This document shows, one piece after another, positions 56,312 to 64,000 of a DNA stretch of 64,000 nucleotides. Position numbers and translations under genes: made by a program. A model generated the notes under the pieces. That model was not told the origin of the DNA. It ran no database searches and saw only the letters and a list, made by a program, of their open reading frames with translations. Position 1 is the first letter of the stretch. Each line of letters begins with the position of its first letter. This DNA comes from Peptococcaceae bacterium BICA1-7 (lineage in GTDB: Bacteria > Bacillota > Desulfotomaculia > Desulfotomaculales > Desulfocucumaceae): positions 1-64,000 of the forward strand of contig JUEB01000014.1 in assembly GCA_000802095.1 (NCBI GenBank), read 5' to 3'.

Positions 56312-56641
56312 ATGGCAGGTTTTACCGGGGAATCTGAGGTAATAGCCGACAGGGAGGAGATATGGGGAAAATACTCAATTGAGGGTGGCTACAGGCAGGA
56401 TATTGTTTTAGACGACAGGGATGACCAGATGGTAATTTTCGGAAGGGTGGTTAACAGAACATGGGAAGGGGTTCCCGGCGCCGTTCTTGGGCTCTGCGCG
56501 TATATGGGCAAGGGGGAGGAAATACCTGTCGCCTTTACTTACAGTGATCGTGATGGCAATTACATGTTCTCCTTTAAAAAGCCAGCAGCCCCTGTTGAAA
56601 AATATATAGTGAGAGTCGGGAGCGCAACGGGAAGATATTAA
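56312..56641 (+). CDS. small carboxypeptidase-regulatory-like beta-sandwich protein 1
   Basis: A 109-residue protein with one predicted seven-stranded domain: MVIFGRVVNRTWEGVPGAVLGLC, then FTYSDRDGNYMFSFKKP and KYIVRVGSA. The pattern G-x-V-x-(D/N)-x-x-x-x-x-x-x-G-A and D-x-x-G-x-Y-x-F is that of carboxypeptidase regulatory-like (transthyretin-fold) domains. No signal peptide. It is the first of three tandem relatives. ATG at 56312 follows GGAGG. Function unknown; the lack of an export signal would fit spore-surface proteins. Confidence 0.75.
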   Translation: MAGFTGESEVIADREEIWGKYSIEGGYRQDIVLDDRDDQMVIFGRVVNRTWEGVPGAVLGLCAYMGKGEEIPVAFTYSDRDGNYMFSFKKPAAPVEKYIVRVGSATGRY

Positions 56642-56686
56642 AAAATACCGGGATAGCTGATCATTATATTTGGAGGAGGCAATTCA

Positions 56687-57106
56687 ATGGCTTGGATTAT
56701 GGATAGTTGTGATATAGAAATTAACAGGAATGGTGAAGAGGAACAGTCCGGGCAGAGTATTTACCAGGTGAGGGACCTCTGTGTGAAGGAAGTAAATGAT
56801 GTGGTCTTTTACGGGAGGATTAAGGACAGCAATGACAAGGGCCTGGAGGGGGCACTGCTTAAAATATTTGCCCTGAAGGGAGATGGCGGTGAAGTTCCCC
56901 TCAATCATTTTTACAGTGGCAAAGACGGCTATTATCTTGTGAATATTCCCCGGCCTGATTTTACAGTTACCAAATATATTATAAGGACAAGTAAAAGCAG
57001 CATGCCCCCCCAGGGGAATCAAGCGCACAGCCGATTTCAGAAACTGTCTGCTAAGCTGCCACTTCCCCTGGAAGTTGATAATGCAATTGAAATGAGCGGT
57101 GAATAA
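56687..57106 (+). CDS. small carboxypeptidase-regulatory-like beta-sandwich protein 2
   Basis: A 139-residue relative of the preceding protein: VVFYGRIKDSNDKGLEGALLKIF, then FYSGKDGYYLVNIPRP and KYIIRTSKS. It has an acidic, polar N-terminal stretch (about 1-38) and a loose C-terminal tail. No signal peptide. ATG at 56687 has GGAGGAGGC upstream. The tandem arrangement and shared domain point to gene duplication. Confidence 0.75.
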   Translation: MAWIMDSCDIEINRNGEEEQSGQSIYQVRDLCVKEVNDVVFYGRIKDSNDKGLEGALLKIFALKGDGGEVPLNHFYSGKDGYYLVNIPRPDFTVTKYIIRTSKSSMPPQGNQAHSRFQKLSAKLPLPLEVDNAIEMSGE

Positions 57107-57127
57107 AAGCCTTGAGGATGGTTTTGT

Positions 57128-57775
57128 ATGAAAGGCACTAATAGTACAGGGGAGGGTCCGGCAAAAAATTTTTTGAACATCTGGGGCAGGGTAAAAGACT
57201 CCAGGGGAAATCATCTAGCTGGAGCTCTGGTCATGTTAATATCCCTTTCTTCCACGGGGGAGGAAAAGTGCCTGGGACACACCTACAGCAACAGACAGGG
57301 CCTGTACATGATTGGGCTTTCCCCTGAGGAGCAGAAAAATATGGACGGTAATTTACGTATAGTGGCATCATTCGGGCATGCCCCCATTGAGGAGGAGAGG
57401 GTCGTCCGGCAGCACCGTTTTTTTACCAGACAGGGGTCCCCTGGGCTGGAGTGCCAGGTTATAAACTACCAGCGCTTAAAGCTGGTGGTTTGCCGGCACG
57501 GGCATCAGCTGACCGTGGAGACGTTGCCGGAAACAGTCAGGGTATCATTTTTAGGTGATAGATTCACTGGGGGAAGGGTTTTTGGATTAAGGGGCCGGGG
57601 ATATATTTCCTGCGGGGATGACTACGGGGAAGGGCTGTTCAGCCTGGCGGTCTGCGTACTGGGTGAAGGGCTGCAGGAGCAGGAAATAATAAGGATCAAA
57701 ACGGTGCCTGAAGACAGCAGCCAAAAGAGTCTTTTTTTTGATTCGGGATCCACCCTGACGGATATGTTTAATTAA
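57128..57775 (+). CDS. carboxypeptidase-regulatory-like protein 3 with a C-terminal extension
   Basis: A 215-residue third member. The domain at about 15-85 is LNIWGRVKDSRGNHLAGALV then HTYSNRQGLYMIGL. A further beta-rich domain (about 105-200) contains RLKLVVCRHGHQLTVETLPE and GGRVFGLRGRGYISCGDDYG. No signal peptide. It ends the operon, followed by a GC-rich hairpin at 57777. A role in surface assembly alongside the glycosyltransferases is a guess. Confidence 0.72.
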   Translation: MKGTNSTGEGPAKNFLNIWGRVKDSRGNHLAGALVMLISLSSTGEEKCLGHTYSNRQGLYMIGLSPEEQKNMDGNLRIVASFGHAPIEEERVVRQHRFFTRQGSPGLECQVINYQRLKLVVCRHGHQLTVETLPETVRVSFLGDRFTGGRVFGLRGRGYISCGDDYGEGLFSLAVCVLGEGLQEQEIIRIKTVPEDSSQKSLFFDSGSTLTDMFN

Positions 57776-57776
57776 G

Positions 57777-57798
57777 GAGCCACCCGGGGGTGGCTCTT
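57777..57798 (+). terminator. hairpin after the beta-sandwich gene cluster
   Basis: Stem GAGCCACCC-gg-GGGTGGCTC directly after the stop codon. The T-run is short (TTCC), so termination may be inefficient. Confidence 0.6.
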
Positions 57799-57872
57799 CC
57801 TAATTACCGTCTTTACCGGTTCAGTGGCCTTAAGGGGTCATAGCGGCCTTTTAGCCGGCTATTCCACGGTAT

Positions 57873-58952
57873 TCAATCTATCCGGTCTTTTGCCACAAAT
57901 ATGGATGTTTTGTCACCGCTTAAGCCGGAGCAGGCCAGAAACACTTTTTCCAGTGAGGAGCAGGCTGAAAAAGAGGTTACCTTTTCTTTTACTATTTTTT
58001 CAGTGGGGCAGCTTATTCCAAAAAGGGAGCGGCTGATTCCGCCGCCATAGGACCAGTACAGTGCCGTACCGGAAGGGGTTTTCACGGGCTCTGCAGGAAA
58101 ATCCCCTTTAAGATTCACAGCTATGGTTTTTTCAGATCCCCATTTGCCCTCAGGGCTCCTGGAAAGACCGATAAGGGTATGCCCGCCTTCTTTTTCCCGC
58201 TGCAGGAAGGCGTGAATTTCCCCGTTTACCTGCCCGGCCAGCAGTCGTGGATGGGTGCTGTGAAAGGGTGCTGCCGTCAGTGGTGAGAATGCTCCCCACT
58301 GGCCGCTGGCGCCGCGGCAGAAAGAGTGATAAATTTGGTAGTGGCTTCCGGAAAAAACACTGCAGGCAAGGTGCAGGCTGCTTTCCGAGTCCAGGGCAAT
58401 GTCTCCTGCCCAGTAAAGGGACTCTCTAAGAAATTCCAGCCTGGGGGGCCACTCAGGCTGCGGGGCGGAGATAAGCGGGACAGGCCTATCGAATATTTCA
58501 CCCTTGCCAGTTTCCAGCAGGGAGTGCTTAACTGCCCATTCCCCTGAGGAATAGCCCCGGGCGGCATATACTACATGAACCTCCTGGCCGGAGCCCCCGG
58601 CAACCAGCGGTGAGGCTGTAATAACCTGCTTTCCTGGTGATGGAAGGACCCCCTCGGACCACTGGCTTCCGTTCCACACCAGAAGATAAATATCCGGATG
58701 ATTGGTTTTCCGCGCCACCACGAAAACCATGCCACCGGCCCCGGCGGCAGCGGAAAAAGGCCCTGAAATATCGGGCAGAAGCTCCTGGGGAGAGGTCCAG
58801 GTTTGCCCCCCGTCTTCGGAAAATCCAAAGGCCAGGGAGCGGTAGTGGCTCTGGAAAAAAATCCACAGCCTTTTTTCAGTGTCAGTTATTATACGGTGGG
58901 TCATAAGGCATTCAGGCTTTTCCGGGACCCGGTAGCCAGTGTTTGTCAGCAT
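57873..58952 (-). CDS. beta-propeller protein with Asp-box (sialidase-like) repeat
   Basis: A 359-residue protein built of repeating beta-strand units typical of a six-bladed propeller. One clear Asp-box, FGFSEDGGQTWTSPQELLPD, lies near residue 45; further weaker units include VFVVARKTNHPDIYLLVWNG and LHLACSVFSGSHYQIYHSFC. The catalytic Arg triad and Tyr/Glu of true sialidases are not evident, so a carbohydrate-binding or structural role is more likely than hydrolysis. No signal peptide. ATG at 58952 has AAAGGTGG upstream; a GTG at 58973 would start upstream of that ribosome binding site. Confidence 0.72.
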   Translation of the reverse strand: MLTNTGYRVPEKPECLMTHRIITDTEKRLWIFFQSHYRSLAFGFSEDGGQTWTSPQELLPDISGPFSAAAGAGGMVFVVARKTNHPDIYLLVWNGSQWSEGVLPSPGKQVITASPLVAGGSGQEVHVVYAARGYSSGEWAVKHSLLETGKGEIFDRPVPLISAPQPEWPPRLEFLRESLYWAGDIALDSESSLHLACSVFSGSHYQIYHSFCRGASGQWGAFSPLTAAPFHSTHPRLLAGQVNGEIHAFLQREKEGGHTLIGLSRSPEGKWGSEKTIAVNLKGDFPAEPVKTPSGTALYWSYGGGISRSLFGISCPTEKIVKEKVTSFSACSSLEKVFLACSGLSGDKTSIFVAKDRID

Positions 58953-59078
58953 CGGGAGACCACCTTTATTCACAAAAATAATAAATACTCTAGCTGAGCA
59001 GGCAGTTTATTTGTTATAAATATTCATATTTTTGTGCTCTTGGAAAAATAACTTTGCAAAAAAAGTTTTTGCTAATAG

Positions 59079-59918
59079 TTATTCCGTGAAATAATCAACG
59101 TACTCTGAAATGTATTCTTCAAAGGTTACCAGGCGCTGGTCGGCACAATAATGAAATGAATATCTGTGATCCCTGTTAATAAATGAAAGCTGGAGATGTT
59201 TTATAACGCTTGGGTAAATGGGCACATGCAGATGCAGCTCAAAAAAATTAACAGCAGTGGCGGATATTTCATACAGGAAACAATAACTTTTTTAATATAG
59301 CCCTGGATACATATCTGCTCACATAATCACCGGGATGGTTTACGGTATAAAACAAATATTTATCCCGGTAGTTGTTCCGAATAAAGTCAGCGACCTTAAC
59401 ATGCAAATATTCTTCTCTCGCCGCCAATTCATTCAATGAATCCTCAAGGTTCTTTTTTAAAAAGGCATAAGAATAAAAATTTTCATCCGCTAACGCCTTA
59501 ATAATTTCCTTTTTACCTCTACCCATGTTCAAAAATCTAATAACGTTTTTGTCACCATAGGGGAATTTGCCCCCTGGGTGGCTGCCATACCTTGGATTGG
59601 GCTTAGATACCGGATTATTTATAAATTCGGGATGATAGCCTTTAAAAAAAGTATTGGGAATGCTTATTTTTTCACAGGAATCTTTAAGCCCGCTTAAAAT
59701 ATAATCGGTTGATAAATATTTGCCATAGCCTTCACCTACTTTTTAATAAATGAACAGGTCGCAACCCCTGGCAGCCTCTTTACTGAGGCCGTCCCTGTGA
59801 CACATATGCACTGCAGGCATATTGATGATCTCATAAACTGCTTTAAAGGCTTTGATTTCATCAGGTAGCGGATGATAGCATTTCTCTGACAATTTCCAAA
59901 AACTATGCATTGCTTCAT
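59079..59918 (-). pseudogene. decayed WcbI-type polysaccharide biosynthesis gene
   Basis: A disabled gene. ATG at 59918 has GGGGGAGG upstream and reads MKQCIVFGNCQ, the WcbI family start. Frame then shifts near 59885; the new frame reads DEIKAFKAVYEIINMPAVHM then CHRDGLSKEAARGCDLFIY. A TAA (about 59744-59746) stands where WcbI relatives usually have Gln. The frame continues KVGEGYGKYLSTDYILSGLK through NPRYGSHPGGKFPYGDKNVI to AILKKLLFP near 59272. A second shift then leads to YEISATAVNFFELHLHVPIY and the true end VDYFTE at 59079. At least three lesions (two shifts, one stop) show a pseudogene. WcbI proteins are putative acetyltransferases of capsule clusters, so the organism has probably lost one glycan decoration. 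Confidence 0.8.
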
Positions 59919-59942
59919 ATAAACCTCCCCCGGAGGCATTGT

Positions 59943-60689
59943 CTATTTAACCTTCCTTCTCTGATCAAAGAGGCTCAAGCCATATTGGTATAGTTCCATG
60001 TCAAGGCTGCACAATTCAGTAAGCTTAGCTGTAATTGACGCATCCAGCTGAGGCAGCTGGGGACGGATCAGGGTGGTGTTTATGTTTGGTATTTCTTTAA
60101 CAGGGGGCCAGTGGAAGTGATCGCAAAGAAAGTCTAGGGATTCACTTAAGGATTCGTAAATGCCTACAAAGTCCACCTCCGCCAGCCTTTCCCGGGCCAG
60201 TTTAACAAGCTCGGATCTTGGCAGGGTGATTTCATGAAACCCCATGTGCAGCGTTTGCAGGTTCCAAATACTCATTTTGTTTTGGTTTTGGTATAGCTTT
60301 ATATATTTTTCCAAATCCATGGACTGAGCAGCTTTCACAAAGGGGAGGGAAGTATCTTGCATATTATATTTGGCGAAAAAAAAGTGTGAGATAAAACGGT
60401 CCACAGGATTTCTTAAAAACAGCAGGCAGCGCCGGTCAGGAAAATGCTTCTTATATTCCTCCAGGGTGAGGTGTCCCGCCAGCAGGGTGTATTTGTTCAG
60501 TTCGTGGGGCTGCTGCCGGGCGGCCTTACCTTTGGGATTATTTATATGAAATACATTTTGGTAGCCTAAAATATTTTCAAAAATTTTAAAGAGGGATAGG
60601 CCTGCTGTTTTAGGGATGTGCAAAAATAAAAATTTATTCAATTTAAACCGCTCCTTGGATTCTTCTGAAATGGAATCCGCTTTGGGCAA
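59943..60689 (-). CDS. sulfotransferase family protein
   Basis: A 248-residue protein of the carbohydrate (type 2-like) sulfotransferase family that moves sulfate from PAPS to a sugar hydroxyl. The 5'-phosphosulfate loop is FLFLHIPKTAGLSLFKIFEN (about 19-38). The 3'-phosphate site is LLFLRNPVDRFISHFFFAKYN (about 88-108). Downstream are helical acceptor-binding parts. TTG at 60689 is the only start giving the full fold, but its ribosome binding site is poor. An APS kinase at 63182 could provide PAPS. The substrate is probably the glycan made by this cluster. Confidence 0.85.
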   Translation of the reverse strand: MPKADSISEESKERFKLNKFLFLHIPKTAGLSLFKIFENILGYQNVFHINNPKGKAARQQPHELNKYTLLAGHLTLEEYKKHFPDRRCLLFLRNPVDRFISHFFFAKYNMQDTSLPFVKAAQSMDLEKYIKLYQNQNKMSIWNLQTLHMGFHEITLPRSELVKLARERLAEVDFVGIYESLSESLDFLCDHFHWPPVKEIPNINTTLIRPQLPQLDASITAKLTELCSLDMELYQYGLSLFDQRRKVK

Positions 60690-60704
60690 ACAGGAGTCTT
60701 TTTA

Positions 60705-60745
60705 CGGACTGCTGTTTGCTGACAGCTGACTGCTGATAGCTAAAA
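60705..60745 (-). repeat. heptamer repeat arm F3 (TCAG/CTGA units)
   Basis: TGCTGTTTGCTGACAGCTGA and the following CTGCTGATAGC, in the inverse orientation of F2 and with the same seven-base period. One arm only, between the sulfotransferase and a glycosyltransferase gene. Confidence 0.6.
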
Positions 60746-60765
60746 TTGGTGTGAGGGAGAGTTTA

Positions 60766-61800
60766 TTATTCTGTGAGAGCGCAAAGCACCTTATTCCAGG
60801 TAATATCCATGGAGATAATCTTTTCCAGTGCGGCGCTCCCCATTTTTTTTGCCACGCCTCTGTCCATGTAAAGCCAATCCATCGCCTGGGCCAACTCTAA
60901 GGGATCAGGCCGGGCAATTATACCGTTCACACCATTTTCAACAAATTCAAGGGGTCCGCCTGAATCGGCGCAGGTAATGACCGGCTTTCCCCGGTGAAAG
61001 GCTTCCACTGTGACATAGCCGTAGTCTTCATCATAGGGAATGAACAGCACCCCCAGACAGTTTTCATAAAGGTAGTTCTTCTTTCGCTCGGAAACATAGC
61101 CCAGGAAACTGACCTGTCCCTTCATTCCGTGGTCTTCAATGTACCGCTCAAAGAATGCCCTGGAGGTGGCATCTTCCCAGGCCCCGGCCAGCAGCAACTT
61201 CACCCGGGTATTGGCTTTTAGGGCTGCCTGAAGGGCCAAAAACTGCCTTTTGGTGGGGTTAATTCTGCTGGGATAGAATATATAGTCGCCGTATTCCCCG
61301 GAAATACTGCCTGTTGAATTGGGCGGCGGATAAAGGTGTGGAGCAAAAACTCCATTATTCCTTTGCAGCCGTTTGCTTACATTTTTGGAGATGGTATAAA
61401 TCCGTTGAGCTTCCCTAAAGGCCTGGTTATCCGACTCAAAAATGAATCTTTTGGTGTCGGCGCCCTCCGGGTGGCCCTTCAGGCTGGAAAACCTGGTGTT
61501 CCATAGATCGTAGGCCTGCCGGTGCTGGTGAAGTATCCACAGTCTTTTTACCGGGTGGTTTATGCAGTAGGCGGGGAATTTAGTGCTGATAACCACATCC
61601 ACCATGTTTTTATCGATGCTCAGCAGCTGGCAGGCCCGGATCATATCGGTAAGACTTTGGGGTGGGTGTGCGGCAAAGGGGATTGATATATCCTCAACTT
61701 TGTGCCCGGCCTGCAGCAGGTGGTATTTTAAGTTTTCCACCAGTATTTCAGCGCCGCCCCGTATAAAGGGAGACTTGACAGTGGCGATACATATCTTCAC
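60766..61800 (-). CDS. glycosyltransferase family 4
   Basis: A 344-residue GT-B fold retaining transferase. The N-terminal domain starts MKICIATVKSPFIRGGAEIL with the glycine loop. The C-terminal domain has DYIFYPSRINPTKRQFLALQ, KLLLAGAW, GQVSFLGYVSERKKNYLYEN and the donor-binding E-x(7)-E in DYGYVTVEAFHRGKPVITCADSGG (about 263-286). ATG at 61800. It diverges from another GT4 gene at 61990, with a palindrome TTTTGTACAAAA (61909-61920) in the gap. Confidence 0.92.
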   Translation of the reverse strand: MKICIATVKSPFIRGGAEILVENLKYHLLQAGHKVEDISIPFAAHPPQSLTDMIRACQLLSIDKNMVDVVISTKFPAYCINHPVKRLWILHQHRQAYDLWNTRFSSLKGHPEGADTKRFIFESDNQAFREAQRIYTISKNVSKRLQRNNGVFAPHLYPPPNSTGSISGEYGDYIFYPSRINPTKRQFLALQAALKANTRVKLLLAGAWEDATSRAFFERYIEDHGMKGQVSFLGYVSERKKNYLYENCLGVLFIPYDEDYGYVTVEAFHRGKPVITCADSGGPLEFVENGVNGIIARPDPLELAQAMDWLYMDRGVAKKMGSAALEKIISMDITWNKVLCALTE

Positions 61801-61989
61801 AAAAAGTTCACCCTACTTTTATTGAAAGTGTTCCTGCCGGCAGAAAAATACATAGCCGTATTTTATGGCTGGCTAAACATTTGGCTAAAGGGGAAGTTGG
61901 CCGGCCATTTTTGTACAAAAGTCCTCCTGCCGCATAAATTGTTATGTGGTATTTCATGACGGCCAGCATGATAAAGGAGTTGATTGCAA

Positions 61990-63189
61990 ATGAGAATTGC
62001 CTGGTTCAGCCCCCTTCCTCCGCTCAAATCCGGTATCAGCGAGTATAGCGAAGTGATACTGTACCATTTAAAAAACAGGGCGGAGGTTCACCTCTGGGTG
62101 GATGGGTTTACTCCAGACCCGGTGTTTTATAAGGATTTTACTGTTATTGATTACTGTTCCACAGAGGAAGTGCTGCCTTTATTAAAAAAATATGATGCTA
62201 TTGTTTATAACATGGGCAATAACGTGGGATTTCACAGAGGTATGTATGAAATTTTCCTGGAGTATCCCGGAATTGTTATATTACATGACTATGTGCTGCA
62301 TCACTTTATAGTAGGCTACTGGATTAACAAAAAAGCCGGGCTGGAAGGCTATTTTTCCGAATTAAGAAATCAGTACGGGCCGGACCTGGAAGAGTCAGCC
62401 CGTAAAGCCTTAAGGAGGAAAACACCACTGTGGGAAACCGATGAGGTAATAAAATATCCCCTGAATAAAAATTTACTGAAGAGGGCCACAGGCGTGATAG
62501 TTCACTCTGAATATGTAAAAATGCTGGTTAAGGATAATGTGCATGACAGGGTTGTTAAAATAAACTCGCCTGTATACCCAGTTCCCTGCGCCAGCCTGAA
62601 CAAGAAAGGCGATGATCTCGGACTGCCGGAAGATAAGGTGATCCTGGCACATATGGGCTTTTTGAACCCCGCCAAAAGAATGGATACAGTAATGGCGGTT
62701 ATTGCCGGGGAGGAGTCATTAAAAAAGAATATATTCTTATTAATTATTGGAGGAAGTTCAAATATAAATTACCGGCTTGAGGAATATGCCAAAAGTCTTG
62801 GTATTTCTGAAAATGTAAGCTTTTTAGGATATTTGCCGCTGGAAGAAGCCTATGCCTACTTAAATTGCTCCCATATTTGCCTGAGTTTGAGATATCCCAC
62901 CATGGGGGAAACAAGCAGCAGCCTGATCAGAATAATGTCTATCGGAAAGCCTGCTGTTGTTACCAAAGCCGGATGGTACGATGAATTGCCGGATAATTGT
63001 GTGATTAAGATAAGCCCTGATAATGAGGCAGGTGACTTAAAGTATTTGCTTACCTGTTTGCTCAGTGAAAAAGATGCTTATAAGGAAATAGGGCTGTCTG
63101 CCCAAAAATACATTTACAGCAATTTTTCAACTGAAGAATTTGTTGACGGCCTGTTAAAATTTGTTAGCGCCTGCAGGCAATTCATTTAA
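61990..63189 (+). CDS. glycosyltransferase family 4
   Basis: A 399-residue GT-B transferase: start MRIAWFSPLPPLKSGISEYS, then VILHDYVLHHFIVGYW and GVIVHSEYVKMLV at the domain junction; the C-terminal domain has ILAHMGFLNPAKRMDTVMAV, ENVSFLGYLPLEEAYAYLNC and TMGETSSSLIRIMSIGKPAV, the retaining GT4 E-x(7)-E region. ATG at 61990 is preceded at ten bases by AAAGGAG; a TTG two codons earlier is closer to it and equally possible. Its 3' end overlaps the converging cysC gene by eight bases. Confidence 0.91.
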   Translation: MRIAWFSPLPPLKSGISEYSEVILYHLKNRAEVHLWVDGFTPDPVFYKDFTVIDYCSTEEVLPLLKKYDAIVYNMGNNVGFHRGMYEIFLEYPGIVILHDYVLHHFIVGYWINKKAGLEGYFSELRNQYGPDLEESARKALRRKTPLWETDEVIKYPLNKNLLKRATGVIVHSEYVKMLVKDNVHDRVVKINSPVYPVPCASLNKKGDDLGLPEDKVILAHMGFLNPAKRMDTVMAVIAGEESLKKNIFLLIIGGSSNINYRLEEYAKSLGISENVSFLGYLPLEEAYAYLNCSHICLSLRYPTMGETSSSLIRIMSIGKPAVVTKAGWYDELPDNCVIKISPDNEAGDLKYLLTCLLSEKDAYKEIGLSAQKYIYSNFSTEEFVDGLLKFVSACRQFI

Positions 63190-63715
63190 TGTAGCCCCTT
63201 GTTGTCAGCAGCTCCAGTATCCTTTCCGCGCAGCGGTCAGCTGCTTCCTTATGGGTTCTGACAATCAGGTCCGGCCTGTCAGGCTCTTCATAGGGGTCGC
63301 TTACCCAGGTGAAATTGTCTATCCGGCCTGCCCTGGCCTTCCTGTACAGGCCCTTGACATCTCTTTTTTCACATATTTCCGGCGGGCATTCAACGAATAT
63401 CTCCAGCATTTCTCTGGTTACAGCCCTGGCAGAGGCGCGGCCGGACCTGTAGGGGGATATTGCCGATACTATGGCTGGTATTCCATTATCGTTTATAAGC
63501 CTGGCCATATGGGCAATTCTCTTTACATTAAGCTCCCTGTCCTTTTTGGTGAAGCCCAATTCGGGGAACAGTTTTTTTCTTACTATGTCCCCGTCCAATA
63601 CTGCTGCCCGGATGCCCTCCTGGCCAAGCAGCTGCTGAACACCTGCAGCCAGAGTGGTTTTCCCCGCCCCGGACAGGCCGGTCAGCCATACTGTGAAAGG
63701 TTTTTTTAAAATCAC
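63182..63715 (-). CDS. cysC: adenylylsulfate (APS) kinase
   Basis: A 177-residue APS kinase that phosphorylates APS to PAPS, the donor for sulfotransferases. The P-loop is FTVWLTGLSGAGKTTLAAGV, followed by AVLDGDIVRKKLFPELGFTK, IAHMARLINDNGIPAIVSAI and the lid region CEKRDVKGLYRKARAGRIDNFTW. GTG at 63715 is chosen because GGAGG lies about five bases upstream; an ATG four codons earlier overlaps that ribosome binding site. No ATP sulfurylase or reductase gene accompanies it, but a sulfotransferase gene lies 2.5 kb away, so a role in glycan sulfation is more likely than sulfate assimilation. Confidence 0.93.
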   Translation of the reverse strand: MILKKPFTVWLTGLSGAGKTTLAAGVQQLLGQEGIRAAVLDGDIVRKKLFPELGFTKKDRELNVKRIAHMARLINDNGIPAIVSAISPYRSGRASARAVTREMLEIFVECPPEICEKRDVKGLYRKARAGRIDNFTWVSDPYEEPDRPDLIVRTHKEAADRCAERILELLTTRGYIK

Positions 63716-63873
63716 GGTTACCTCCATAATACAGCTGTAATTCATGGATATGCTGTATTTTATGGAGCGGCAGGGCAATTGGTTACCGTATACTTTTTTA
63801 GCATTATTGTACAAAAAGATGGTCTGCGCATAGACTATAGTGTAAATTTGATGGCGGCGGGGGTTGGATTGTT

Positions 63874-64000
63874 TTGCAGTTGGTATGGAAGGCCAGATTT
63901 TTTGATATAACCGGCTACAGTAATGCGGCCAGGGGATACGTTACAGCGCTTGACGGCATGGGGGCAAATATAAAGTTGATCCCGGTGGGTAAGGGCACAC
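63874..64000 (+). CDS. glycosyltransferase, N-terminal fragment (runs off the window)
   Basis: An open frame starting with TTG at 63874 after GGGGG. It reads MQLVWKARFFDITGYSNAAR then GYVTALDGMGANIKLIPVG and stays open to the end of the window. The (F-x-D-x-x-G-Y-x-x-x-A-R) start and L-x-x-x-G-x-x-x-x-x-x-P pattern are typical of GT4-type transferases of the GT-B fold. It diverges from cysC, with a second TTGTACAAAA motif (about 63806) in the gap. Confidence 0.65.
   Translation, partial: MQLVWKARFFDITGYSNAARGYVTALDGMGANIKLIPVGKGT

Noticed and set aside
57873-58952. Annotation of the beta-propeller protein as an active sialidase
   Set aside because: Only one good Asp-box is seen and the catalytic arginines, Tyr and Glu are not recognisable.
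61909-63816. TTTTGTACAAAA palindromes in two divergent gaps (61909 and about 63803) as operator sites
   Set aside because: Only two short AT-rich matches; the second is imperfect, so chance cannot be excluded.

Overview
The window looks like the replication-origin region of an anaerobic, endospore-forming Firmicute of the Peptococcaceae type (Desulfotomaculum/Pelotomaculum-like). The evidence is the dnaA-dnaN-yaaA-recF-remB-gyrB order, the rpmH-rnpA-yidD-yidC-jag-mnmE-mnmG-rsmG-parA-parB order, sporulation genes (ytrH, ytrI, yyaC), a lonC gene between rplI and dnaB, GGAGG-type ribosome binding sites with many TTG/GTG starts, and moderate GC content. The species cannot be fixed from the sequence alone.

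Layout. Positions 1-11,000 are mostly on the minus strand: the 5' end of a 16S rRNA gene with three tandem promoters, gyrA, then ytrH-ytrI on the plus strand, then gyrB, remB, recF, yaaA, dnaN and dnaA. The likely bipartite oriC flanks dnaA. From 11,300 to 39,100 the plus strand carries housekeeping operons: rpmH to jag, mnmE/mnmG/rsmG, parA/parB with a perfect parS, rpsF-ssb-rpsR, yybS-rplI, lonC, dnaB and purA. Lactate-racemase cofactor genes larB and larC and the spore gene yyaC lie on the minus strand within it. tRNA-Lys and tRNA-Glu (39,390-39,541) end this conserved block. Intergenic gaps here are peppered with short palindromic repeat elements of at least three kinds; no transposase is present.

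Positions 39,600-64,000 form an accessory surface-polymer region. It holds a TPR protein, a Cys-rich protein, a secreted peptidoglycan-binding/CAP protein, at least eight glycosyltransferases (one running off the end), a nucleotide-sugar dehydrogenase, an SDR epimerase, a methyltransferase, a sulfotransferase and an APS kinase (which would make its PAPS donor), a chemoreceptor, three tandem small beta-sandwich proteins, a beta-propeller protein and a decayed WcbI-type pseudogene. Together these suggest synthesis and decoration, including sulfation, of a cell or spore surface glycan.

The most notable hidden item is a 94-codon minus-strand gene at 43,367-43,651. It is open across one in-frame TGA (codon 30, in a C-x-x-U context), has a strong ribosome binding site and its own terminator, and resembles the HesB-like 'CC/Se motif' (seleno)protein family. 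Ordinary ORF calling splits it in two. Also notable are an rnpA gene with no canonical start codon, a strongly supported unannotated 54-residue small protein, and the families of heptamer-armed inverted repeats.
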